Shown here in pieces: positions 36,619 to 47,706 of a stretch of 64,000 bases of DNA. Location: assembly GCF_011075055.1 (NCBI RefSeq), contig NW_025401109.1:310001-374000 (forward strand). The letters are read 5' to 3'. Origin of the DNA: Mangifera indica (lineage: Eukaryota > Streptophyta > Magnoliopsida > Sapindales > Anacardiaceae). The notes beneath the pieces were generated by a model that was not told where the DNA came from, made no database searches, and saw only the letters and a list, made by a program, of their open reading frames with translations. How positions within the stretch are numbered: the first letter of the stretch is position 1; each line of letters begins with the position of its first letter. The position numbers and the translations under genes are program-made.

Positions 36619-37547
36619 ATCTCAATTGCAGCAATCAAGTTTCCTTAAATCCCTCACTATCAAAATTTAATTTACCGGCGAGACAACAAAAAGCAAAATT
36701 TAATAACGCCCAGGTCCCATCTCTATTTGACCTCTTAAATTTTTACAAAATCTCAAGAAATTAACAAGCCTAACCCAGACAAAAAAACAATCGGATGTAA
36801 ATATTTAAGGTAGCATTTGTGCTATAACAAATGCTGAGTTTGAGTGTGTTAGAACTTTAAACTGCAGCTCATGGTGTTTCATTGAGCTACACCTTAACAA
36901 AAAGTCCATAGACAATTATATTATTCACAGTTATGCACATCCTCATTCATCATTATATTGAGTGCCAAATCAATATGCCATGAACCACGTGCTCCTTTCA
37001 ATAAGCTGTCCAGTTGCACTCTTATTAAGGTTCATGTATATTCGTTCACAGCAAGAAAAAACATCCAATACAAAAGCATTCCATTCACAAAATCCTATTA
37101 ATAATAAAGGACAATCAACCGGTGAAATTTCATCAGAATTCATAGGCAATAAACTACAATTATGACCAACATTTCCTCATTAATTCCAAAAACATTGAAC
37201 CATTCAAGATGCTCCAACATAAAATTGTTATATAAAAATTTTAAAAAAAATTATTTTGAACCTGTAACTAGGAGCAATAGAGCAGCCACTTGTCAAATGA
37301 GTAACGAGGGAGACTTAGTGAAGAATGGGATTGCAAATTGAGCATAAGAATTCTTGGAAGCGACAGAATTGGAAGAATGGGATTTGGTGAATGGGTTAGG
37401 GTTTGGAAATTGAGTTTTTGGGCTTGCTTATGCTTTGAAAAAGAAAAACTTAGTAAGAAGGGTGGCCTAATGAAACACATAAGGGTGGGTCTTCATTAAA
37501 ATTTTCAAAAAAAAATTGGAGTTAAGGGTGGGCCTAGGCCTTTCCTA

Positions 37548-39134
37548 AGATGGGATAATGGAAAAAAATAAGTGAAAGAAAGAAGAATAAAAGAGAGATC
37601 AATATTTATTTAAAAAAATTGAGTAGGAAAAAACAAAAAGAGAAAGAATGATATTTAGTAAAAAGTGTTGTGAATAAAAACTTGAATACTCTCATTGATC
37701 AACAACATTGGCTAATAAATAGCCTTACAATAACTAATTGAGAAAAAACAGCCCACGTCTTATATTAACGTGGTAAAGAGCAGAGAATGAGTCAAAGCTA
37801 GAAACTACCCTACGTAATAGGGATTATTAAAACAGAAAACAATCTAAACAATAAGAAGGCCCAAATCCTGACAAAAAGAAATGAATAAGAGAAAAATGAG
37901 AAAACAGATAGCAACAGGAAAAAAAGTTGGATAAAAAGAAAAATAAGTAAAAGATTGACATTTATTAAAAAATTGAGGAGAAGAAGATGCAGAGACAGTA
38001 ATAGGAAAATAAAATAATGAAGAAGAATAAATAAGTAAATGTGACAAATAAGAGAAAATTATGTATTCTAGAATTGCTTGGGCGGCCTATTCCTCTAGTG
38101 TGTGTCTCAAGATTGACACACTGTTTTTCTTTACAACTACTTTACTGTTAATTAAGTCTGCTCGCTTTTATTTGTATTTTCAAAATTTAGTTATTATGAA
38201 ATTAATAATTCTTCTCTTAAACTCTATCTGAGAAGAAATCTTAATCGCCTCATTGATGCTTGCAAGCTTGGCTAGGTTTTGTTTGACTTTATCTTATTGT
38301 ACAGTCCTCTTTTAAAAAGACGTGCTTAAGTTGTTCTCAAATTTCCTCTATCGAGGGTTTGTTGTTCCCTTTTTATATACCTTTAAAAAAAGAGAAAATT
38401 ATGTATTTTAAAAAGGCAAATGGTCACAATTTCAAAGATAAAAATCTAAATAGAAATTTTAGATGTCACTGTTTAATATTTTCAACTAGTTATTGTTGAA
38501 ATTTCGTCGTCTTTACAATTTAATGTTGGTTGGATTAAGAGCATGCAGAAAAGGCTGAACGAGCCGTACACATATAATTGCCAACATTATTCAAGATTTG
38601 TCATACGTAGAACGGGAAAACAGCACTAGTGTTCCAAATTTCCAAACAACAAAGGATATTATCTAAGGTTGCTGCAGATGTGAAAACAAATTAATATTAG
38701 CCTCATGTTTTTGATCATTCAAATGCTACATCCTTACTAAATTCAAACGCTAATTACGTATCAACATTGAAAATCTGAGTCTTGTACTGCCACTACATAA
38801 TTTTGCTGGAATATCATTGATCGTACAACGCCGTACAGAGTTGTATGAATAATTTTGCTGGACTATAGCACAATGCTTCAAAGTTATTCTTATTGACGTA
38901 TGGTGACACATATTCTCATTAATACTTGGAAACTCATAAAATAAAAAAAAACTTTATTTATTTATTTTACAACCATTAAAACATTATAATAATTTAATAA
39001 TTTGGATACTCAATTAAATATTTATATGATCTGTTGTCATACGATTAAATAATAATATATAATTGAATTCTTCATTCTTGAGTGCACGTGATTTTATGGA
39101 TATTCATATTATACCTGGAATAATTAATATTAAA
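37548..39134. repeat. Block Q, copy 3: 3' flank of BBE2
   Basis: The fullest version of block Q; it contains both the part missing from unit 1 (38565-38700) and the part missing from unit 2 (about 38165-38500). A 208-bp solo LTR is inserted in it. The 3' untranslated region of BBE2 should lie at its right end. No genes are supported. Confidence 0.78.
37666..37873 (-). mobile_element. Solo LTR, 208 bp
   Basis: Begins TGTTGTGAAT and ends ATCCTGACA, with aaaag repeated on both sides (37661-37665 and 37874-37878). The equivalent place in unit 1 (near 3800) lacks it. On the minus strand it reads TGTCAGGATTTGGGCC, with a TATA-like ctatttattagcc region. It is probably the residue of LTR-LTR recombination of a small copia-type element. 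Confidence 0.8.
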
Positions 39135-40724
39135 CTAGTGTGGAAGAACTGGAATACTTTGTTCATTCCTGAAGAAGTTATCAGGATCAACCTTAGTCTT
39201 AATCTTCACCAACCGCTCGAAATTACCCTTGAAATACTTGATTCCATAAACTCTTCCTTCCAAGTAGCTCCCATTTCCATTGTGATTGATCCCCAAATCA
39301 ATATCTCTATAATTCAGAAACGCCTGCCTCGGATTCTTGGACACAAATGGAGTCATGTGATTATAAAGCTCTCGAATCAACCCCAAATAAAAGTTTGCCG
39401 CCTCAGTCCCCGATTCATTCCAGTCCACTAAGTACTGAATCTTCCATAAGTTTCCAGCTCTATGCGGAAATGGCGTCGCCGTCGCGGCAATCTCCTCCAT
39501 TCGACCCCCGTAAGGATTGAATGTCAGCATTGGCGTCTCTAGTTCAATCATTTTCTTCCATATTCCTTCCAGGCCGTCTTTAGGAATCGGCTTCCTCACA
39601 TAATCCGACTTTCTCTTCAGGAAACTCAGCGCCGGCGCACGATTTAGTAAAACATTTGTCGATGTTCCGGAGGGAAAACCTCCCCAGAAAACAACTGATT
39701 CAAGCCAGCTCGATTCGACGCAGTCAGACTGAGTTAACCCCAGTTGAGGAAAGCTCTTGTCCATGATTGAAAGAAGTTTCTCAGAGCCACCGAGATAAAA
39801 ACCCCAGAAGTTCCCCCTCATAGTCTTATTAACCACGTCTAATGTGAGTCGGACGAAGAGCTCTTCAGGAAGTTTGTACGCGACATGTTGCCATTGATCC
39901 ACAATCTCAGTTAGATTGTGTGATTCTAAAGTTCTTCTAACCAGAAACGAGGTCACTGTTTCTGGAACTGGAACAAGATTGATTTTATAAGCAATAATGG
40001 CTCCGAAACTGGCTCCTCCTCCTCCTCTGATAGCCCAAAAGAGATCTTCCCCCATGGATTTTCTATCCAGAAGCCTCCCATTAGCATCAACAAGCCTTGC
40101 ATCGACGATATTATCGACAGTGAGCCCGTATTTTCTCATCATGTTGCCATATCCTCCGCCGCTCATGTGTCCACCAACACCCACTGTGGAACAAACCCCG
40201 GCCGGGAAGCCATGAGTTTTACTTTTCTCCGCAATTTTATAATAAACTTCTCCAAGAATCGCCCCCGCCTGAACCCAGGCAGTGTTGTTTTCAATGTCAA
40301 CATCAACGGCGCGAAGATTAAACATGTCAAGGACGAAGAAAGGAACTTGGGAGACATAAGATAAGCCCTCGTAGTCATGGCCGCCGCTTCTGATTTTCAT
40401 CTGGAGGCCATGTTTCCGTGCGCAAATAACCGCAACCTGGACGTGGGATTCATGCAATGCAGTGATGATAAGGAAAGGTTTGGGAGTTGAAGTTGAGTTG
40501 AAACGGAGATTCCGGATGTAGGATTGCAATACGGAGGAAAAGGAGGTATTTTGTGGGATGAAAATGGCGGGGGAGATTGGATGGGAAGGCTGAGAATGGT
40601 TGAAAAGACAATGGAGGAAGTTTTCATGGACAGAATCAGAAGTTGCTCGCCATGAAAAAGATGAAAATAGAATGAGAACTATCGAAAACAATGAAAGTTT
40701 CGGAGTATTTGTAAAATTTTTCAT
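39135..40724 (-). CDS. BBE-like FAD-linked oxidase (BBE2), intact, intronless
   Basis: A 529-residue paralogue of BBE1 with the same layout: signal peptide (about 8-28), FAD-binding domain with covalent-FAD residues His116 and Cys178, and C-terminal BBE domain. By eye it differs from BBE1 at 22 aligned positions plus a 2-residue deletion after position ~371. Changes beside the FAD cysteine (Pro179 to Ser, Ile187 to Met, Thr194 to Asn) fall in a motif lining the flavin and could affect reactivity. I chose the ATG at 40724, not the in-frame ATG at 40751, because it aligns with BBE1 and lies 41 nt from the TATA box. The upstream ATG is only 14 nt from that box and probably precedes transcription start. 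No frameshift or stop is present. Substrate unknown. Confidence 0.94.
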   Translation of the reverse strand: MKNFTNTPKLSLFSIVLILFSSFSWRATSDSVHENFLHCLFNHSQPSHPISPAIFIPQNTSFSSVLQSYIRNLRFNSTSTPKPFLIITALHESHVQVAVICARKHGLQMKIRSGGHDYEGLSYVSQVPFFVLDMFNLRAVDVDIENNTAWVQAGAILGEVYYKIAEKSKTHGFPAGVCSTVGVGGHMSGGGYGNMMRKYGLTVDNIVDARLVDANGRLLDRKSMGEDLFWAIRGGGGASFGAIIAYKINLVPVPETVTSFLVRRTLESHNLTEIVDQWQHVAYKLPEELFVRLTLDVVNKTMRGNFWGFYLGGSEKLLSIMDKSFPQLGLTQSDCVESSWLESVVFWGGFPSGTSTNVLLNRAPALSFLKRKSDYVRKPIPKDGLEGIWKKMIELETPMLTFNPYGGRMEEIAATATPFPHRAGNLWKIQYLVDWNESGTEAANFYLGLIRELYNHMTPFVSKNPRQAFLNYRDIDLGINHNGNGSYLEGRVYGIKYFKGNFERLVKIKTKVDPDNFFRNEQSIPVLPH

Positions 40725-40764
40725 TGTGGATTCTGCATGTATTGTATTCATGGGGTTCTTGTCT

Positions 40765-40776
40765 TGTATATATAGG
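40765..40776 (-). promoter_or_regulatory. TATA box of BBE2
   Basis: Same CCTATATATACA sequence and nearly the same spacing as in BBE1. About 35 bp on either side are also nearly identical between the two promoters. Confidence 0.7.
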
Positions 40777-43700
40777 CTGCGTACGGTTCATGTATTGCTT
40801 TTCTTTTGGTTTGACTGTGAATAAATCTTATTAGCACATTCACGTTATATATTAAAAAATTAAAAAATTAATTATAATTTTAATAATTATTTTTTAATTT
40901 TTTAAAATAAAATTAGTATAAAAATATATTTATTTTGAGTTAACAAAACAATTAATATAAGAATATTTCAAATAATTATATTTTTAGTATTATTTTATTA
41001 TATCCAATTAAATATAATAATTATTTTTATTATTAATTTTTATTATATATAATAATAATTTATACATTAATCTTCTAGTATGGTAATCTTTCATTTTTGT
41101 AAAAAAAATATTATTCAAACCAAATATATCCTAGAGTTATGAGAAATGCTATGTGTTAGAGTTGGCAAAATTTGACCCAAGATGTTACTCTAATATGACA
41201 CAATAAAAAAAAAAATTAGGTTAGGGTTTTCATTTTTTTTTACACAAAAAATAGTTCAAATTGGGTTAGGGTTGACTCTTAAAAAATTGGATCAAGTTTG
41301 GATTAACATGAAGCTAACTCAAATTAATTCGAACTAACCAGAATATTTTGAACAAATTATAGCATAATATGATATCATGAAAAATTCTCTAATATTATTT
41401 ATTTTCTTTATTTGACAGAAATAGTTTTAATATATAATCTATATTCTCTAATTTGAATAAATAAATAAATTGATATTGCATCACTAAACACTTTGCATCA
41501 CTCATTCATTGCTTCTTGAAACATTATATAGGTTAAGTAGATGTTTATTACTTTTTGATAAATTTTGGAGATCTACTTAAAAGAGATAGTCTTAGATCTT
41601 TTGTCAAAATTTTATCATCTTCTACTATAGACATTCATTATAATTTAATAACTTTTTTTAATAGACTTTCTGAAACTATTTGTAGTTTTTTTTTTTTTTT
41701 TGGTTAGTTTGTTATAGATACCACTAAATTAAACTTATTATATTTAGTATGTCATATTCATATATTTATTAATGACTTTAATATTTATGAAAATCATATT
41801 CATCATATAGAATAAAAATTAAATTTCTTAAATATTTGACAAACCATTATTAATTTCATTAGTTATCAATTACATTATTTTAAAGTTGTAATTGTAAACT
41901 TATTTGAGTACTTAATTATATAAAAAGACAATAAGTAAATTATTAGTATTAATTTGAAATAGTACAATTTTGTTTTAACGAAATTTTATTTTGTGTCAAA
42001 ATATATTTTTGTGTGTTATTTTGTAATAAATCAAGTGATTCTTTGACATTTGACAAAATATATTGTTTCATAATAAATTATATTGTTACATATTGTGTTT
42101 TGATATGACTTCACTTTTTAGATAGTTTGGATCAAGTTATGTCAATCCGCAAATATTTGGGTCTAATTTAAGATTAAAAAATTTTGATACGATTTTGTTT
42201 TAGTTCGGGTTAGGGTGTAAGGTCTTCAATCTGAAATTTAAACTGACACAATACAAACATATCTGATAACATGAATTGTCAAGCCTATTGTATATATTAA
42301 GTTTTGAGTATTAATTGAATACTTATATAATATATTATTATATAATTAAGTTTAATTTAATTATTAATTTAAAATACCTGTAATTTTACCATATAGTTGA
42401 TTGATGTTGAATTTTAATAATAACATTGTTATCAAAAAGATAATTGGAAGACGAAGCAAGTCATCTCCTCCCAAATTGACCAAGAAAAGTCCAATGAATA
42501 TATGTCTAAAAAGTACAAAGAGCCGTATTTTATTAGTCTTTGACATTATGCAACGTGCGATAGTAGTATTGGATTTTATCAAGAAATCAAGTTAAAGTCA
42601 ACGATTACATTTATTTTTATAATCAAATCAAGTTTCAGGTGATTCATGTAAGCTCTGAGTTGATTAAGATTGAATCAAATATTATATTATTTTTAAATCC
42701 AATTTGAATTTTAATTCATCAATCTAGAGCTTACTTTAGAATTTACTTTTTTGAGTTTAAACTATTTTCAAATTAGAGCTTATTCAAATTTAATTTAGAT
42801 CAAATTCAATTCTACAAAATAATTAATATTATTATTATTATTGAAAGTTACAAATAAAACATAATATCTTGATTAGTACGGTTGGTATATCAATTCAGAT
42901 TTCGTATCGAAGACCCTAAACGTTAACTTGATTTAAAATAAAATTGTTCCAAAATTTTTTAATCCAAAACTGCATTGAAATATTTTTAAGTTGATTTAAC
43001 TCTAATTAACTCAAACTATATAATAAGTAAAATTGTGTAAAAATACTACATAAAACAAATGATTTATTACGAAACAACACACTTTATCAAATTTTAAGGA
43101 ATAACATAATTTGTTACAAAATTATACACGAACTAATATTTTATCAAAATAAAATTATTTTATTTTAAATTAATACTAATAGTTTGCTTATTGTCTTTTT
43201 ATATGAGTCATTGTAAATATAAAATAACAAAATATCAAAACAAAAAACCTAAATAAGCTTATAATTTCAACTTCGAAATTATACTATTGATAACCAACAA
43301 ATTTAATAATTATTTGTCAAATATTTAAAAAATTTAATAAAAACATCATTTTCACAAATGACATTACTGTCAACTATCCTTCTCCTCTAATAACTTCAAC
43401 ACCACCAAACACCCTTCTCCTTCATTCATTTTCCGATCGATCACCTTCTCTTCTTGTGATCTTCAATTTACTTGAATTGAAAAGAAATAAATGGGCGAAA
43501 GAAGATAAAGAGATAGATTGGCATTTACTGAGAAGAAATGACTGAAAGCAAAAAAGAGAAGAGAAGGTAATAGAAAAATGAGCGAGTCGAGAAAGAGGAG
43601 GAAGAGACACCAATTATTAGTGCATGTGTTAAAAAAACACTAATCTTTAAATATTGAAAAAATTATACATTTTAAATATGTTTTATTTTATTTTTCAGTT

Positions 43701-45231
43701 TGTGTTAAGTTATTAATTATAACATCATATATTAGTGCATGTGTAACTTATTATAATTATTAATTTATAATCTAACAATATTTCATCTGACTTCAACTAT
43801 TTGAAGTCAATATTTAAAATTAGATACAAATAATATTATTCTATAAAATAAGATATATTATATTAATAGTAAAAACCCTATCAACATCCAAAATTATAAG
43901 ATATGATTCTATGGAAATAATAATAATGAATATAATATTTTTAGAGCGGTTCCACGTGAGATCGTAATTTTGCTTTTACGTAATTGGTTTTTAAATATTA
44001 TTTGCTACTAAACACTTGATTTTATGAAACTATGTCCTAAAATAAGTGAGCGTTTGGATAAAATCTTCCGTGTGTCAAAAGCCAAGCCATATGCATTGAA
44101 TTTCCAACTTTACGATGGTTTTAATATAAGTCAAATATGATAAAAACATACGCAAAGGACCAATTTCAACTTTATATACAAACATGAAAAGTCTCACCAC
44201 TTTTTGATAAGCACGAATTGCTAATTTCCAACTTTACGTACAAATATGAAAGGTCACCACTTTTTGAGATAAGCATGAATTAGTATTTCTTCTATATGAG
44301 ATGTATCATGTTTTTAGTATGGTCATATTAATTTAAAAAGTAATATTATATATATAAATTAATTATATAATCATATTCACGTATATAATATCTAACAGTG
44401 ATAATTCTATAATAAAAGATAAAATAAATAATTTATTATTCAATTATAAATTATCATCTCAATTTATATAAATAAATTAAGTATGATTTTTATTTTATTT
44501 TAAACTATTATTGAAAAATAAATACAAATCAATTGTACAATCATATTCATATATATAATCTATGATAGTATTTGATTTAATAATTTTGAAATAAAAAAAT
44601 TCATAATACTGAATTATAAAATATTATTTTAATTTATATAAATAAATTATTGTTTCTTCGTATAATTTTATTTTATTTTTAAAATATTATAAAAAATTCG
44701 GCTATTGATGTAACCAATAGTAAAAAATGTGTGAGCTTTTATCTATAAACAAAACCACAGACGTTATCAATTAATTATATATGTTGATCTCTAAGAGGTT
44801 CTCGATTTTGATTTGACTCTCATCTCATATTAATTTATCAATTAATTTATATAAACATGCATGGAAGATGTTTGTGTCGTCAATTGTTCAATACAGAAAA
44901 TGTCAATCATTTCATTCCACCGAAAATAAAAAGGAATCCATTAAATAGCTTCGACTTGCATCATGCATGACACCTACACAATTCATGTTCAATTTTTCTA
45001 TTGTTTGTTCTAATCCTTTTTTATCACAATAACACCTACACAATTACACGAAACAACAATTTATTTCACAAATAAATAGTAGAACCAAAAATCTTTAAAT
45101 GTATATCCATAATATCTCCGTTATCAATATAAATGCAAGCAAATCTTTACATCCCCTAAACAATAAAAGGTAGAAATAAATAATATACTATCTTTTTATC
45201 CATTATTCGCACAACCTTTGAATTATGTATA
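40777..45231. repeat. Block R, copy 3: 5' flank of BBE2
   Basis: The longest version of block R, collinear with 13337-16748 and from about 42150 with 4955-8170. The part 43246-44190 is missing from unit 2. Within it 43350-43620 resembles block P and the purine-rich start of block Q (compare 35340-35560), so an older P/Q-type copy is embedded here. AT-rich, with no supported genes. Confidence 0.72.
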
Positions 45232-45312
45232 TAATATTAGCACTTCAAGACATATCTTATTTACATTATCTTTTGAAATATATAGTACATACAAGCGTTG
45301 TATATGGCTGGA
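45232..45312 (-). repeat. Truncated copia LTR where unit 3 homology ends
   Basis: Matches the first ~80 bp of the LTR at 16749-16935 (cttcaagacatatcttattt onward) and then stops at tatatggctgga. The rest of block S is absent. Unit 3 therefore either lost the copia element or was broken inside its LTR. Confidence 0.65.
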
Positions 45313-45589
45313 CCCTATATATACAAGGTCGGGTTAGGCCTTAATCGAGTTAGTTAAACAAATTGTTTTAAAAAATTTTAATTAAAAAATTTAAATACAA
45401 ATTATTTTTCAATTATTACAACCAAGAACAGTACCTCAAATATTTTATTTATAATTTCTCACTTGTGGCAGGGGAATACCGCTATTACATAATGAAAAAT
45501 ATTATAATATAGTATAAATAAATTAATTTACATATTGCATAATTACAAACATAAATAAAATATATATACCATACTATTTATTTATTTGT

Positions 45590-47400
45590 CCTCAATGTCC
45601 AAATTTGTGAATTCTTCAATGATATCTTCTGCTATCCAATTCTATAATTTAAAATCAGTTTTGACCCAATTCTTCATACACATGATCACTTCGACCATGT
45701 TTGGGTGTAAATTAGATAGTCTATTATCAAGCACGCATTCATCTATACTAAAAGTGGATTCTGATGCTATACTTAACACCGGAGGTGTTAATAGATCTCA
45801 GACTATCTAGTTTTTAAACATTATATCATTAAACAATTTCTGAATAATGGTTAATATTGATATAAGGCCATAAGACTTATTCCCACCCAAAGTATATTAT
45901 TTTCTTAAGTTTCCCCTCATTAACTTAGAAAATCCTATTTACCTACCTATAGACAGTTAAGTCTGTTAGTTTTAAGGAAAAAATCATCATTTTATATTTA
46001 ATATTTAAAATAAACTTAAATTTGATTTCATTTTTCTCTTATAAACCCTAAAAGCTAATAATTTCCCACTAACCCAAGTTTTCAAAAACAACATTTTCCC
46101 CCTGGGGTTTTTAATTGTTTAGGTTCAATTTTTTCGACGATGAAGTGACTTCTCTAATGATCTCCAGACAACATCTCTTCTTCTATAACGTGTCCTCCTT
46201 CCGATTGTCCTTCTTCCGACATTTTACGAAAATCATCTTCATCCAAAGACAAAAATGAAGTCTTCATTGTCGACGAAAACCTTGTCTTCGTTCTCTAATG
46301 ATGATGATGTCACAGGGCATCAGAAGGAGGACAACCAAAAGGAGGATGCGTCAAAGAGGAAGAGACGTTGTTTGGAGATCACTGAAGAAGTCTTTTAGTC
46401 TTCAAAAAAATTGAATCTGAAAAATATCAAAAGCCTAGGAGGAAAATGCGATTTTTGAAAACTTGGGTTGAGGAAAAATTGTTAGTTTTTAAGGTTTGGG
46501 GGGAATTAATAGAACTAATGAACTCAGTTACTTTTAACCGTCTATGGGTAGGTAAATAAGATTTTCAAAGTTAATGAACGGAAACTTAGGAAAACAACAT
46601 ACTTTGCGGGGGAATAAGTCTTTTGGCCTTGATATAATTATAAAATTGACCATAATTTGTACATTGATTGACAGAGTGTTTACCTTTGTGTAAGAGCAAC
46701 CATATGCGTGACTTTTGTTTTTGCCTGAACTACTTGAACTTACCTTTGTTACATAACTTTTTCCTGTCCTTCTCTGTTTTTGTTCATAAATACTATGCAT
46801 TTCAAGTAAAAAATCTTGAACATATTCAACAGAATTAACATGGCTATTAATTGACAAATTTTCATTAGTAACATCAAATAAATTTTGTAGTCCATTAGTT
46901 TTTGCCCTAAGATCTAAACAGTATATGCGAAATAAAGTAAAAGAATTTCACTCTAATATTTTTTAAATTTTTGTTCCATTTACCTAGATATATTCTGAAA
47001 AGTATGATGAGATTTATGTGACTTATGTTCTTTAAAAAGATTATTTATTTCTACTATACTATATATTATTGAACAAGAAATTGGATAACACACACCTGAG
47101 TAATGGTTAGTGACTGTCTTCAATAGGTCTAATATGTTCATTAGAGTCATAGCTATCTCCCAATCTTGATTTATCAAAAAATAGGATTTGTCGAATTTTT
47201 TACTGGGGTATTGAAATACCATGTTATAGGAACTTCATATTCTTTGCATGCTCTCAACATGAGGTATTTTGAATTCCATCTAATTTTAATATCTACTTTT
47301 AATTTTTTTCTTCTTAACCTTATTGATTTACATAATTGATGATATGCTAATACTTGTAATGTGGATGATGAAATGTGTGCAAAGACATGTCTAATTATTT
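45590..47400 (-). pseudogene. hAT transposase remnant, split by a Mutator-like element
   Basis: Minus-strand motifs in order: DIKIRWNSKYLMLRACKEYE (near 47270), DWEIAMTLMNILDLLKTVTN with YSGVCYPIS (46980-47222), and a Ser-rich linker GKSYVTKVSSSSSGKNKSHA (near 46760). After the 45866-46628 insertion come the dimerisation motif ASESTFSIDECVLDNRLSNL and HPNMVEVIMCMKNWV (45590-45790). The RWNS...W pattern and the C-terminus are typical of plant hAT transposases. Stops and frameshifts are present. Element ends were not located. The sequence 45313-45589 is AT-rich and probably its 3' non-coding part. Confidence 0.8.
45866..46628. mobile_element. Non-autonomous Mutator-like element, GGCCAAAAG family
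   Basis: The 9-bp repeat ttgatataa flanks it at 45857-45865 and 46629-46637. Inverted termini are GGCCATAAGACTTATTCCC and, from the right, GGCCAAAAGACTTATTCCC, extending about 230 bp. The interior (about 46110-46400) has higher GC and coding-like texture, with no domain I recognise. Its termini are related to those of the 934-bp element at 30489. Confidence 0.87.
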
Positions 47401-47706
47401 GTATATGTTCTTAACTTTCTTGATTTTTGACCCAAATCCAACTTGATTAGGATCGGTGTTATCTTCCTCTTCTTTTGGTTAACTAATTTCTTTAGTCATG
47501 GTAATTCTTTTCTATTCTCTTTCCTTGCTCGCCCCCTCTTTACGTATAGCTTAGGGGTGTAATGGTATTTCTCTATCTCTTGGTACCTATATGGGTGTGT
47601 ATGGAAGACACACCTTCATGTTCCTTTCTTTTAACCCATATGGGCATGTCACCTTAGATGCACCACCATATGCTAGTCAACATCCAAACACAGGTGCGTT
47701 AGCTTA

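Larger units (their letters stand above)
35291..37547. repeat. Block P, copy 2 (unit 3)
   Basis: Collinear with 1-1443 at high identity once the 808-bp hAT insertion is removed. It ends ggcctaggcctttcctaaga, the unoccupied version of the site that holds the 2,235-bp Mutator-like element in unit 1. No host gene is recognised; a short frame near 36962 is also present in unit 1 (859) but has no known homologue. Confidence 0.82.

Noticed and set aside
45313..47545. Terminal inverted repeats of the hAT relic
   Set aside because: ggtcgggttaggcc near 45328 and gacccaaatccaactt near 47429 looked like candidates but do not pair convincingly.
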